From Discostella pseudostelligera (taxonomy: Eukaryota; Bacillariophyta; Thalassiosirophyceae; Thalassiosirales; Thalassiosiraceae): DNA of 64,000 nucleotides. This document shows, piece by piece, positions 37,136-46,790 of the stretch (its first letter is position 1; each line of letters starts with the position of its first letter). The notes beneath the pieces were generated by a model, which did no database searches, had not been told where the DNA came from, and saw only the letters and a list, made by a program, of their open reading frames with translations. The position numbers and the translations under genes were made by a program. The DNA lies in assembly GCA_036940085.1 (NCBI GenBank), contig JALLBK010000061.1, positions 26,146 through 90,145 of the forward strand, written 5' to 3'.

Positions 37136-39746
37136 ATGGCGTCCGCCACCACCGCCCCTACCGAGAAGGCAGCCGCCATACCGCCAGCCGTAGTCACCAA
37201 AGACATTTATCTAATTCAATACAATGCCTTCTGCTGTCTCGGCTGGGCCTACATCCTGGCAATTGGCATTCCAACTTTCGTCCAATCTGTCATTTCCTCC
37301 ACCGCCTCCGGCACCTCCGTCATTGACGCATTGAAACTTGCTGGCGGACAATTGTATTTTGCCACACCTGTCACGGCTGGCTTGGCGGAAGAAACTGAAC
37401 CAAGTATAGCCACTATGCTAACGTTGGTGCAGAGTGCGGCATTATTGGAAATTGTTCATGCCGCGCTTGGGTTGGTGAGAAGTCCGGTATTTGTTACCAT
37501 GATGCAAGTGGGGAGTCGTATTGTGGCATTGCATATGATTAATCATAGTCCTACGGCGCAGAGTAAGTCCAAAAATTCTGTTGAATATATAGTGATTGTT
37601 CTCTGCAGTGAGGCTGATTTTTTACAATTGATTGCCCACTTTGGAAATTCACTCACCCAATTATAATGATTGTTCTATTCTATTTATGTTCTGGCAGCAC
37701 ACTGGGGAGCAGCTCTCATGATCCTATCCTGGGCCCTCGTTGAAGTTCCCCGCTACCTCTTTTACATTGCCGCCATTGCCACCGGAGATGCTACCAAGGG
37801 CACTCCCTACCCACTCTTTTGGCTTCGCTACTCCCTCTTTGCCGTATTGTATCCCACGGGCATTGCTGGGGAATTATCCGTCTTTTTCAATTCTTCCAAA
37901 GATTCTACCTTTCTATCCCTCTTGGGGACAGGGAATGAATCCTTCATGTATTGGTATGCCATGGCCTTTCCCATTATTTACGCTCCCGGTGCACTTCCCA
38001 TGATAATGAACATGGCAGGGAATAGGAAACGTGCGTTCAAAACTCGATTTGCCAAACCTCCACCTCCACCACGGGGGTTGGTCTGGCCTGTAACGGAGGT
38101 GAAGAATGGTAGTGAGGTGCGATCATCGACACCCACCTCCAAGGAGATATTGGCTGCGGCCATTGGCGCAGTGAATCCGGAATTGGCACAATTGGTACTC
38201 AAGGAGAAGAAGTGGAGGTTTAATTATGTCAAGCATTTAATCAACATGGTGGAGGCACAGTGCAAATCTCCCGAGGATGCACTCAAGGTAGCGAATGCTG
38301 GATTGGACAAGGCCTATTCCATGTTTCAATTCATTTCCAAGGATGGAAAGACTACTACTTCCTTTGCTGAGGCCATGGCGGCCAAGAATGATACTAAATT
38401 CTTCACGGGACATGTCAAGGGTGAACTTGCCCCAAATCCGGAGAAAAGAGTGGAGATTGCCTACAAGGGACGTCAGATTTCCGGTGTGGAGCTCAAGGCA
38501 CAAGTTAAGAAATGGGTAGACTACGGCACCATTGAACCCAGTGCTGGCGAGGCAATCTTGAAATGTGCCGAGAATCCAAAGTGGATCGACCTACGTGATC
38601 AATACTTTGTACTACTGGGTGCCGGATCAGCCATGGGACCATTTGAGGTACTAATGTCCTTGGGCGCCAATGTCATTGCTATTGATTTGGATCGGCCTCA
38701 GATATTCCAACGTTTGATTGATATTACACGAAAGTCATCGGGATCGATTACTTTTCCCATGACGAAGGAACAGAAGGATTGTAAGAACGATGAAGAGATG
38801 TATGGTTGCTCGGGATGCAATCTGTTTACGGAGACACCGCTTATTCGTGATTGGCTTGTGGATTTGTACCCTGGCAAGTCGTTCACTGTGGGGAGTTATG
38901 CGTATCTGAATGGAGCGTTACATGTCCAAGTTTCGTTGGCTATGGATGCAATTTGTCGGGATTTATGCGAGAAGAGGAAGGGCATGACCAGTCTTGCCTA
39001 CCTTTGCACGCCTACGGATTTGCATCTTATTCCGAAGGACGCGCACGATGCCGCCTTGGCGAATTATAAGGAGTTCAGTAAGAAGCCGTTCTGTATGTTG
39101 ATGAAGCTTTTGGCTGGAAAGAAGGTATTGAGAAAGAATGTTCGGGATCCTGTCTCGGGAGAGGGCGGTGATTTCTATTATGTCAATGGAATTAGTGTTG
39201 CGCAGGGACCAAACTATGGTAAGTGGCATTGGTCTGGAAATAGATCGTCTCTGTTGTCAAGTGCTGCAAATCTGACGTCACCATTATTATCTCGTCCATC
39301 CAGCTTTGGCGAAACGGATGCAACATTGGCGCGCAGTTATTGCCCGCAGCAAGGGAAGCATCGTCTCGTCCAATGTCGCGCCATCCACATCCACTGTATC
39401 TGTAACTCAAAACCGCACCTTCGCTTGGGCCTACGAAGGCATGCCTTATTTCAAGCCTTACGAAATCTTTGCGCCAGAAACTTCGAAATCGGTAATGATT
39501 GCCATCTTGTTCCATGATCTCAACAATCCCGAGAGCGTGGCCAATCCAAAGACGAAGCTGGCCAACCCTAACCAACTCTTCTCTTACGGAGCATTCCACG
39601 GTGGTACATGGAGGTGTGCCTACGAGATTGATAGTATTGGAGAGAGCAGTGTACTACTTTATTTTTCCAGGGTAGCCGCACCATACGCACTGGCCATTGG
39701 TGGCATTGGAATTGCATTTGGAGCCAAGTACTTTTGGTTTGTTTGA
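37136..39746 (+). CDS. 3-hydroxyacyl-CoA dehydratase (PTPLA/HACD) fused to a Rossmann-like region
   Basis: Three exons (37136-37562, 37698-39218, 39304-39746; introns 135 and 85 nt) give 796 residues. Residues ~20-230 are a PTPLA/HACD membrane enzyme: YLIQYNAFCCLGWAYIL, LGLVRSPVFVTMMQVGSRI, SWALVEVPRYLFY, and the catalytic pair Tyr194 and Glu201 in LYPTGIAGE, seven residues apart as in yeast Phs1. This enzyme dehydrates 3-hydroxyacyl-CoA in ER very-long-chain fatty acid elongation. The remaining ~550 residues are an unnamed domain with a Rossmann-like strand-loop-helix (YFVLLGAGSAMGPFEVLMSL, then GANVIAIDLD), several Cys including YGCSGCN, and a C-terminal membrane helix. Normal HACDs have about 220-300 residues, so this is a genuine fusion or a read-through of two genes; exon phases favour one gene. 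Confidence 0.8.
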
Positions 39747-40084
39747 AATTCTTGATGACTACGGAAGTCATCCGAACTAACCCACTTCTTCTGGACGGCA
39801 TTCTCACTGGGTATGTTCAAGGGATATCTCTAGAGAGTTAGTAATACGCTGTTCACGGTTGACGCGACGTATTAACATGAACTCAGACATGACTCCTCAC
39901 CCGTGACCAATATTCTATCTTAATTCTTATCCTACGTTCTGCAGCACAACATGCATGAAATTCGACAGTGGAACGAGACAATGATGATTTGCAAACATTC
40001 AAACAGTTGAGACCGGGTCAGACTGGTGTACTAATGAACGCATCAAACGCTAGAACCCTTCGTGGGGCCGCTATCTTTGCAGAG
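39747..40084. other. Intergenic, convergent 3' flanks
   Basis: These 338 bases separate the dehydratase stop from the stop of the cingulin-like gene. Nothing gene-like is seen apart from antisense frames. Confidence 0.35.
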
Positions 40085-40839
40085 TTAGTGGCTCTGTCTG
40101 CTACGGCTTGAACCTTCCCATCCGCTGCTGCCTTTGCTGGAAGCGCCTTCCCAGTCACCGGCATCGTCAGTATCTTTCCAAGATCCACCACTCCATTCGT
40201 CGTCTGTGCCACCCCAATCTCCGGAGCCGCCCGACCACCCGCTCGATCCTTTAGAGCTGCTACCTTTCGATCCTTTGCTGGAGCCGCTCCCTTTGCCGGA
40301 ACTACCCGATCCTCCCCAATCACCACCTTTTGAGGATCCACCACCACTACCNCGCCTGATTCCCAAGTCGATCCGCTGTCTTTCGATCCTTTCGAACCGG
40401 AGCCGCTCCCTTTGCCGGAACTACCCGATCCTCCCCAATCACCACCTTTTGAGGATCCACCACCACTACCCTTGCTGGAGCCAGCCCAGTCGCTTGAGCC
40501 GCCTGATTCCCAAGTCGATCCGCTGTCTTTCGATCCTTTCGAACCGGAGCCGCTTCCTTTGCCGGAACCGCCCGAGTGACCACCTTTTGAAGATCCGCCA
40601 CCCTTGCTTGAGCCACCCCAGTCGTCGCCTGCGCCGCTCCAGTCGTCGGTGCCACCCCATCCACCTAGACTGCGGCGGACTTTGTGCTCGATGTCGCCAT
40701 GCACTGATGAGTTGACGATAACAGCAAAAGCAAGTTGGTAAGGTCACGTGGCAGATAGAACACTAACCAATCGAAATTGCGATCGCTTACCAACTGCAGC
40801 AATGGTGACAAGAATCATTAACGAAGTGATGAGATTCAT
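40085..40839 (-). CDS. Secreted Trp/Gly/Ser/Lys-rich biosilica-type protein (cingulin-like), broken by an assembly gap
   Basis: Exon 1 (40839-40791) encodes the signal peptide NLITSLMILVTIAAV; exon 2 starts at 40703 and continues VHGDIEHKVRRSLGGWGG. RRSL resembles the RXL pro-peptide cleavage motif of diatom silica proteins. The rest is built of Gly/Ser with regularly placed Lys (SSKG, KGSGSGSKGSK) and Trp (GGW, DDW, TWES), the composition of T. pseudonana W-type cingulins, insoluble organic components of the silica wall. A 147-bp internal repeat is present. At base 40352 an N breaks the frame; comparison with the second repeat copy predicts 28 missing bases, which would restore one 231-residue product ending SRSRQSH. 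The paralogue-like silaffin gene is 0.75 kb upstream. Confidence 0.75.
40352..40352. other. Undetermined base marking a collapsed repeat
   Basis: The single N lies where two 147-bp repeat copies differ in length. After the shared CCACCACTACC, copy two (ending at 40470) has 30 bases before GCCTGATTCC, while this copy has only NC. The deficit of 28 bases is not a multiple of three and explains the frame change between the two halves of the cingulin-like gene. Confidence 0.85.
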
Positions 40840-41588
40840 TTGGACGACCTTATTGATGATAATGTGGTGGCAAAAGTGGTTGCTGGAGATGGCTCTTGCT
40901 CAGCAAGGCAAATGAGGACATCTCGTTTGTTTTGCTAATATTGATCTCGCATAGTTCTTATTCGTGGCGTGTCAATAATTGAGAATCCTTTGAAAGATGG
41001 AATGAGCTTTTTCACATTCAGAGTGTGGCGTCAAAGTTAGAATTGATTCCTGTTCGTATGGTTCTCATTGATCATGCATGGAAATCGCGAATGAATAATA
41101 GGTGAGATCTTGTTATTGTGCATTCTTCATGCCAATGTTCGCTCGTGTGGTGTCTTGCGCAGCTGTTAGTAACGGTCAATGTCTCGATTTCCAGAACTCA
41201 TTGAAGTTCGAGCTTTGGCTTCTCATTGTTCATTTTGGAGCCAAACTATTTCGTGGGATGTCGTGTGTACTATTGGAATTGTGTGTGCAATCATGGTGCT
41301 CTAGATTTCATTGTGGTTGCTGGAGAAATGAAGTCAATGATCGTCCCATTTAGTGGCACCTTCGAACTTGAATTAGCTTTCACCCAAAGTTATTTTACGT
41401 GCTTTCTTTCTACTGTTCAAAGGTCAAGCCTCAATAATTGAAGTTACATATAAATTGCAAGACAAATGATTCACATGCACACAACTTGTCTGAACTGGTT
41501 CGTCTCGGATACAAATGAAGGTTGAGGAGAGTTTCAGTCTTCAGACATAGAATTCAAATCTCAAACAGATACATGCCATGCAAATTGA
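40840..41588. other. Intergenic between the two biosilica-type genes
   Basis: These 749 bases, upstream of the cingulin-like gene and downstream of the silaffin-like gene, are AT-rich. An 83-codon open frame at 41102 (+) is Cys/Trp-rich without homology and is probably chance. No E2F-like box is seen, unlike in the housekeeping promoters. Confidence 0.4.
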
Positions 41589-42337
41589 TTACATCCTGCG
41601 GCTTTTGGAGGAACCCTTAGAGCCGCTACTTCCGCTTTTGGATGAACCCTTAGAGCCACTACTTCCGCTGCGCCTGCTTTTGGATGAGCCGGTACTTCCG
41701 CTGGATCCGGAATCCTTAGAGCCACTGCTTCCTTTCAGCATGCGCCTGCTTTTCGATGAGCCGGTACTTCCGCTGGATCCGGAACCCGAGGAGCCACTGC
41801 TTCCTTTTAGCATGCGCCTGCTTTTCGATGAGCCGGTACTTCCGCTGGATCCAGAACCCAAGGAGCCACTTTTGAGCATTCGCCTGCTTTTCGATGAGCC
41901 GGTACTTCCGCTGGATCCGGAACCCGAGGAGCCACTGCTTCCTTTGAGCATGCGCCTGCTTTTCGATGAGCCAGTACTTCCGCTGGATCCAGAACCCGAG
42001 GAGCCACTTTTGAGCATTCGCCTGCTTTTGGAGGAGCCGGTACTTCCGCTGGAGCCGGTACTTCCACTACCTGAGGAGCCGCTCCCTTTGAGTTCGCGTT
42101 CCTGTTTCGGTGCGATGTTGATAGCATGATATTATGAGACGACTCAACCATGTGTTAAAGAATTCTACATGTTTGTCATCTTACCAGTCCGTGCATGCTT
42201 CCATCCGCTGCATAGAAGAGAGAAACATACGGTGAGTTCGCAAATTGCAACGCTTCGGGTGGGAAATAAGTCGCATGCCTAAGCTTACCGACAGCCGCTA
42301 CGATCGCAAGGAGGAGAAGGTAAATGAAGAGCTTCAT
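41589..42337 (-). CDS. Silaffin-like secreted Ser/Gly/Lys/Arg repeat protein
   Basis: Three exons (42337-42289, 42207-42185, 42101-41589; introns 81 and 83 nt) give 194 residues. The signal peptide is MKLFIYLLLLAIVAAVADG. The mature part opens HGLERELKG and then consists of about six units of roughly 21-26 residues, built from SGSSGSTGSSKSRRMLK. RRML occurs five times, then RRS and a terminal RRM. This closely resembles silaffin-1 of Cylindrotheca fusiformis, whose units are Ser/Lys-rich, carry SGSKGSK-type motifs and end RRIL, the site where peptides are cut apart. Silaffins are phosphorylated, polyamine-modified and precipitate silica in the silica deposition vesicle. Lysines are fewer here and mostly single. 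Exon 1 has the same length and phase as in the cingulin-like gene. Confidence 0.8.
41590..42085. repeat. Coding tandem repeat of the silaffin-like gene
   Basis: About seven imperfect units of roughly 60-75 bp make up exon 3. Each contains CGCCTGCTTTTCGATGAGCC or a close variant on the + strand (reverse complement encodes GSSKSRR). Units differ by insertions of whole codons (KGSSGSS versus KSGS), so the array keeps its frame. Confidence 0.85.
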
Positions 42338-43133
42338 GATCTGATCTTGGTGACGATTGTATTAGTATAATTGATGGAACAAACTTTGATTGGACAGAGC
42401 TAATTTTATGAGACGAAGCGAGAGTTCGGTTCTGGAATGATTCCATCCGTGCAGATATTGATGCGTCATGCATTCTGCATCGTGCATTCCATCTCGGTGG
42501 TGTCACGAAGACGGGGACGAAATCCGAAATACATAATGTCATGCTTCGCTTCATCCTTGTGAACTTCTCAATAAAATGAGAGACAATATTGATCATCAGG
42601 GTTGGGTATGGTGTCAGCCGTAATGATTTATTCATGAGGTGTCTTGTTCCGAGTTGAGGCTCTTCTCATTGCCATCTTGCTGCTGGCTGTTCCTCCACTC
42701 ATTTCGTTCATTTTTTGTGACCGCATGCAGTATTGATGAGAACTCCTTGAAGTAGTGTTGTCGCAGTGACCCTGACCACTGATAAGTGTTATGTAAGTAG
42801 AGAATTCCTGACATGACGTTAAAATGGCGCGCCCATAAACTTGTTCCACGAGGTAGAATTGATGGGTCCGAATTCACCGTCGTTGCCTGATTGGCAATGG
42901 ATAATGGAAATGAAATACATACTGCGAGTTTCATTGCTAGATCATGTTGGTGGTGGGTACCACACGTACAGGAGCCGGGCAGCAGAATCAGCCACCTGAA
43001 CTTGCCTTTTAATGTTGCGTAATATGTATCGCTTCGTAATCGTAATTCTTGTCGACCCTCTCCATCCAAGTGATTTCTCATTCGACTCCTTGTAATAAAC
43101 TCATGCGTAAAAGTACCGTCCATATCGTGGGTT
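42338..43133. promoter_or_regulatory. Silaffin-like gene upstream region and dioxygenase 3' flank
   Basis: A 796-bp region. The first ~300 bp should hold the promoter of the silaffin-like gene (TAATTTTATGAGACG near 42400). An AT-rich tail follows the dioxygenase stop. A 184-codon frame at 42632-43186 (-) overlaps the dioxygenase's 3' end and shows no domain; I do not accept it as a gene. Confidence 0.35.
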
Positions 43134-44189
43134 TCATGCATGATTTGCACTGTACACAAGCGGAAAATCCTCCTTTGACAGCTCAATCAGTGCAATATCT
43201 TCGTCCTTTACATCGTCAGGGACATGACTCTTCCAAAGTTTGCTTACTCGAGCTTTTTTCGTGAACTTAGCCTCTCCCGGAATGAAATGCAAGCCCAATC
43301 CACGCCGAGGACGATCCTTCGACGTATTCTTTCCAGATCCATGCCACATTTTGCCATTGTGTATTGAGATTCCACCCGCTTTTAATCCTGCCATTGATAC
43401 AATGTCTAACGTTGATTCAGGACATTCAATCCCCTCTAACCGTGCTGCGGAATAAAGCAATCGTTTATTGGCATCATGAAAGAAACTGGATGCAGAGCCT
43501 ACTCGTCCGTCTCCCCATTTGTGCGATCCTCTCACATACTCTAATGGTCCTAGCTCTTCATCCATATTATCAAGGGCAACCCATACCGTTATTACATCAC
43601 TGGGAGAGAACATGAAGTATGGAGAATCACGATGGAATACTAAGGATGGAGCACCAGGAGGTCTATGATCAACAATGCAGAAAGAATAAGGATGAGTTGT
43701 ACAATGATGAGTGGCGCGTAGAAACGCGTTATTTTCCACAACCATGAAATAGAACACTTACTTTGCCCACACTTGATCTTGAGCAAGACGAGCTCCATGT
43801 TTCCATCCAGCCAAGTCTGCTACCATTCTGCCTATTTCTGGGGATGTTGCCAATTGTCGGAAATCGTGGTCGCATTTATGAATGTTTATTATTTGTAGGA
43901 CGTGGCTATTAGATGATGATCCGACGCCGTCACTTCCAGCAAGAGGAGATACCAACGAACCGTTGTCTGCATGAGTCTTATTAGTGATGTTCTTTTTAAG
44001 AATGGGCGCTTTGTCCGGCGACGAATTTCGGTTGTACTGCCCTCGAAGCACTTCGTCGAGACGAGATTGCAGCGTTGTAACTAGTGTAGGGTCAATGGCA
44101 TTGTGGAATACGACGAAACCATCATTTTGGAAGGATGTTCGCATCGATTCCAGTGAAAGATCATTTTGAAATAGGTTCACAGTTGCCAT
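43134..44189 (-). CDS. Phytanoyl-CoA dioxygenase (PhyH)-like Fe(II)/2-oxoglutarate oxygenase
   Basis: Exons 44189-43762 and 43662-43134 join in phase 2 over a 99-nt intron (GCAAA|GTAAGT to CATAG|ACCT) and give 318 residues. The N-terminus has the PhyH opening SFQNDGFVVFHNAIDPTLVT. The iron-binding motif is FHRDSPYF (HxD), with the distal His probably in NGKMWHGSGKNTSKDRPRRG and the 2-oxoglutarate Arg in the same segment. WVALDNMDEELGPLEYVRGS and HKWGD complete the fold. PhyH proteins hydroxylate diverse substrates (acyl-CoAs, small metabolites); the substrate cannot be predicted. No targeting signal is obvious. Confidence 0.85.
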
Positions 44190-44543
44190 TGCTAAGAGTA
44201 CAACAATTCGCTTTCATGGTGATGAGAGATGGTAATGATTGATTGGACGGCGAAAGTGATGGGGACGGTGAACAGTGATGGGTGGATGGTGGGTGGTGGA
44301 TGGTGATGGTGGTCGTCGTCGCGTAGATCGTCGGCAATGTTTCTTCCCGCCGAAACGAAACTCTTCCCGCCAAATTTCACCAAGAGGGTTCGCCAATAGC
44401 CCATACAGACTCTTCCCGCCAAAACAATTTAGCGGGAACTTTTGTGCTTTTCATCTGTCTGTCGTTTCCCCACTTGCACCAAAAGATACGAAGATATCGC
44501 GAGATTTCGCGACACTTTCAGTTTGCTTTTGCCTGCAACGACC
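44190..44543. promoter_or_regulatory. Divergent promoter with four GGCGGGAA-type boxes
   Basis: In 354 bp there are TTCTTCCCGCCGAAAC (about 44341), CTCTTCCCGCCAAATT (44361) and CTCTTCCCGCCAAAAC (44411), then AGCGGGAAC (44431). CATCTGTCTGTCG (about 44453) and CACCAAAAGATACGAAGATA (44476) follow, the same CTGTCYGTCG and CACCAAAAGATA words found near 36962-37030. It serves the dioxygenase (-) and WW/J-domain (+) genes. Confidence 0.55.
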
Positions 44544-46617
44544 ATGGCCATGACCATGAGATCCGCCGGAGCCAGCGGCGGCTACTACCTTTTACTTTTC
44601 CACTTCCTCGCCTTTCCATCCGATGGGTACATTGTTTATCCCAGGACTCTGAGAGTGGTAACTCGGCCATGCTTCGCAGGCCTGCCGGAAAGCCATCGTG
44701 GCCTTCCGGTGCTGCGACGCGCCGTCGCTGTCAATGTCAAGAAATTGTCCTCAACCGCGACGACGACAAGTCTGAACAACGCCAACGATAATAGCAGCTC
44801 GGCCAGCTCACTTGCAACAAATGCTCCAGAATCGTCATACCCCTCCGCACTTGGAACGGTAGGTGATTGGTCTGCCTATCTTGACGAATCCAAAGGTCTC
44901 ATCTATTACTTCAACCCAAATTCTGGCGAAAGTAGATGTAAGTATTATTTGTTGTCTCCATGCAAGCGATGCATCAAGTGAACTCTACCGTAACCTCATT
45001 GAACTCACCACATCATTTTTCATACAATAAAATTCAGGGGAAGCACCAGATGATGTCGATTTTTCCAGTGTGCACACGAACATTGGTGCCGCTAAAAAGG
45101 TGGAGATGAGAGAGAGGTTAAAGAATTATTTAGAGAAACGATTGCAGGAATCCGCTTCTGAATTTGTCGATGAGATGCAGAAAGAGAATGCTGAAATTAG
45201 AAAGAGAAATAATGACCAAATCGCAGATGTAAGGGAAAGTGCAAAGATGAAGGCGATGGACTCGAACAAGAAATTTCCACTGAAGGAAAAAGAAACGAGC
45301 AACAAGGATATTGTCCATGAATGGTCCACTTGGCAAGCACTCATTGACAATAAGCGCGGTCAGATTTATTATTACAACAGAGAGACATACGAAAGTAGCT
45401 GGGATCGACCTGATGGATTTCCCGACTTCAAATTGAGTGCAAGTAAACGAACGTTTATGAAGGATCTATATATTCGGTATTTGGAGTGGCAAACGGATGC
45501 ATCCCAGGCGATTGTTCAGGAGGAAAATACCACGGTCGAATCTGATTCAGCTATTATTGGTGTTGTGGAGGAAACGAGGGAAGTTCAGTATGAGAGCATA
45601 CCTGAACCTACCATGGTGCAGAATGCAAATAATGTCGTTGAAGCAACCGAAGGCCCGGAAAGCAATTCAAATCAACCTCCCTCGCTCCCAATTGTACAGC
45701 AGGGTGATTGGTCGGCATACTTTGACATTAAATCGGGTCTAGTGTTTTACTTCAACGAAATAACCAGCGAGACATCTTGGGATCCACCCTTTGACAACTT
45801 CCCACGAATTACCATGGATGCTGGTGGACTTGGTCCGAAGGTATTAGATGCGGAGGAGGCGGGGAATATATCGATGGAACGCGCACTTGGATATATTGGC
45901 GTGGATGAAATGGCTGAGGCATTGAAGTGGGAGGAGGCTAAGAAGAAGGAGAGAGCAAGGAAGGCTGCGAAACGAGCTAAGGAAGCTGAAGCCAAGGGTG
46001 GCTCGACACCGGATGCAGTTAATATGTATGAAGCAGCAAAGCAGGCGGAAGTAGAGAAATTAGTCCGGGATCGGAAAATAGCCGCGGAGTTGAAGGCAAA
46101 GAAAGATGCCGAAATCACACTTGCGCAGCAAAAAGAGGAGAGTGAGCGACTACGACGTCTTCAGAAAGAACGTATGGAACAAGATCAACAAGCCAAATTT
46201 GTTCCCAAGCAGCCAGTCCGTCCCAAAGAAGATCCCACAATCAATGCCGTCACCATTAGCACAATGGTAGCACCGGGAAAGATCCGCACTCTATACGATA
46301 TTCTACAATGCTCATCGAATGCATCACGTTCCGAACTGAAACGAGCGTACATTTCACTTGCCAAGGAAACTCATCCCGACGCCCTTCTTCAAAATGGTAT
46401 GGTAAACGATACCGAAACAGAATTACGATTTATTCAAATATCACAAGCATGGAAAGTATTGGGCGATACCACATCTCGACGACGGTATGATAGGGAATTA
46501 CAAGCCAAAGGTTTATCCTCCAAGGCGGGGAATTTGTTCGAGGCTTGGGTTATGGAGGCGGCGAAGGCCATGGATGAGGTGTTGGCTGTGGCAGAAGACA
46601 GTATCGAAAGTCGGTAG
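44544..46617 (+). CDS. Three-WW-domain protein with C-terminal J domain
   Basis: Exons 44544-44937 and 45038-46617 join in phase 1 (AGAT|GTAAGT to TTCAG|GGGAAG) and rebuild the second Trp of the first WW domain; total 657 residues. An N-terminal hydrophobic segment (YYLLLFHFLAFPSDG) may be a signal peptide. WW1 is at residues ~107-135 (GDWSAYLDESKGLIYYFNPN), WW2 at ~227-256 and WW3 at ~354-382 (GDWSAYFDIKSGLVFYFNEI). A charged helical stretch rich in Lys, Glu and Ala follows, then a J domain (~550-617) with HPD at 577-579. J domains stimulate Hsp70 ATPase and WW domains bind Pro-rich motifs, so this could be a co-chaperone adaptor. The combination with a secretory or plastid presequence is unusual. 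Confidence 0.8.
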
Positions 46618-46790
46618 TGGTAGTAGCACAGTCTCAGCCACCCAATAATTCTTGAATTGATTACTGAACGATAAAACATCAAAATAAGTATTGTATATGT
46701 CATGAACTCGAAATTTACTATGTATCAAAGTTATCCATTACTGCACATTCGAAGGATTTGAACACATCTTGTTGCAGTACCGTTTCTTGT

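Noticed and set aside
36767..37666. 299-codon plus-strand frame through the promoter cassette
   Set aside because: Only its last part (from the ATG at 37136) is the dehydratase exon 1; the upstream part reads the repeated regulatory blocks, and the tail reads into the intron.
41102..41353. 83-codon Cys-rich plus-strand frame between the biosilica genes
   Set aside because: No signal peptide, no repeats, no splice context, and a composition like the surrounding AT-rich intergenic DNA.
42632..43186. 184-codon minus-strand frame downstream of the dioxygenase
   Set aside because: It overlaps the 3' end of the dioxygenase in another frame and shows no recognisable domain or signal peptide.
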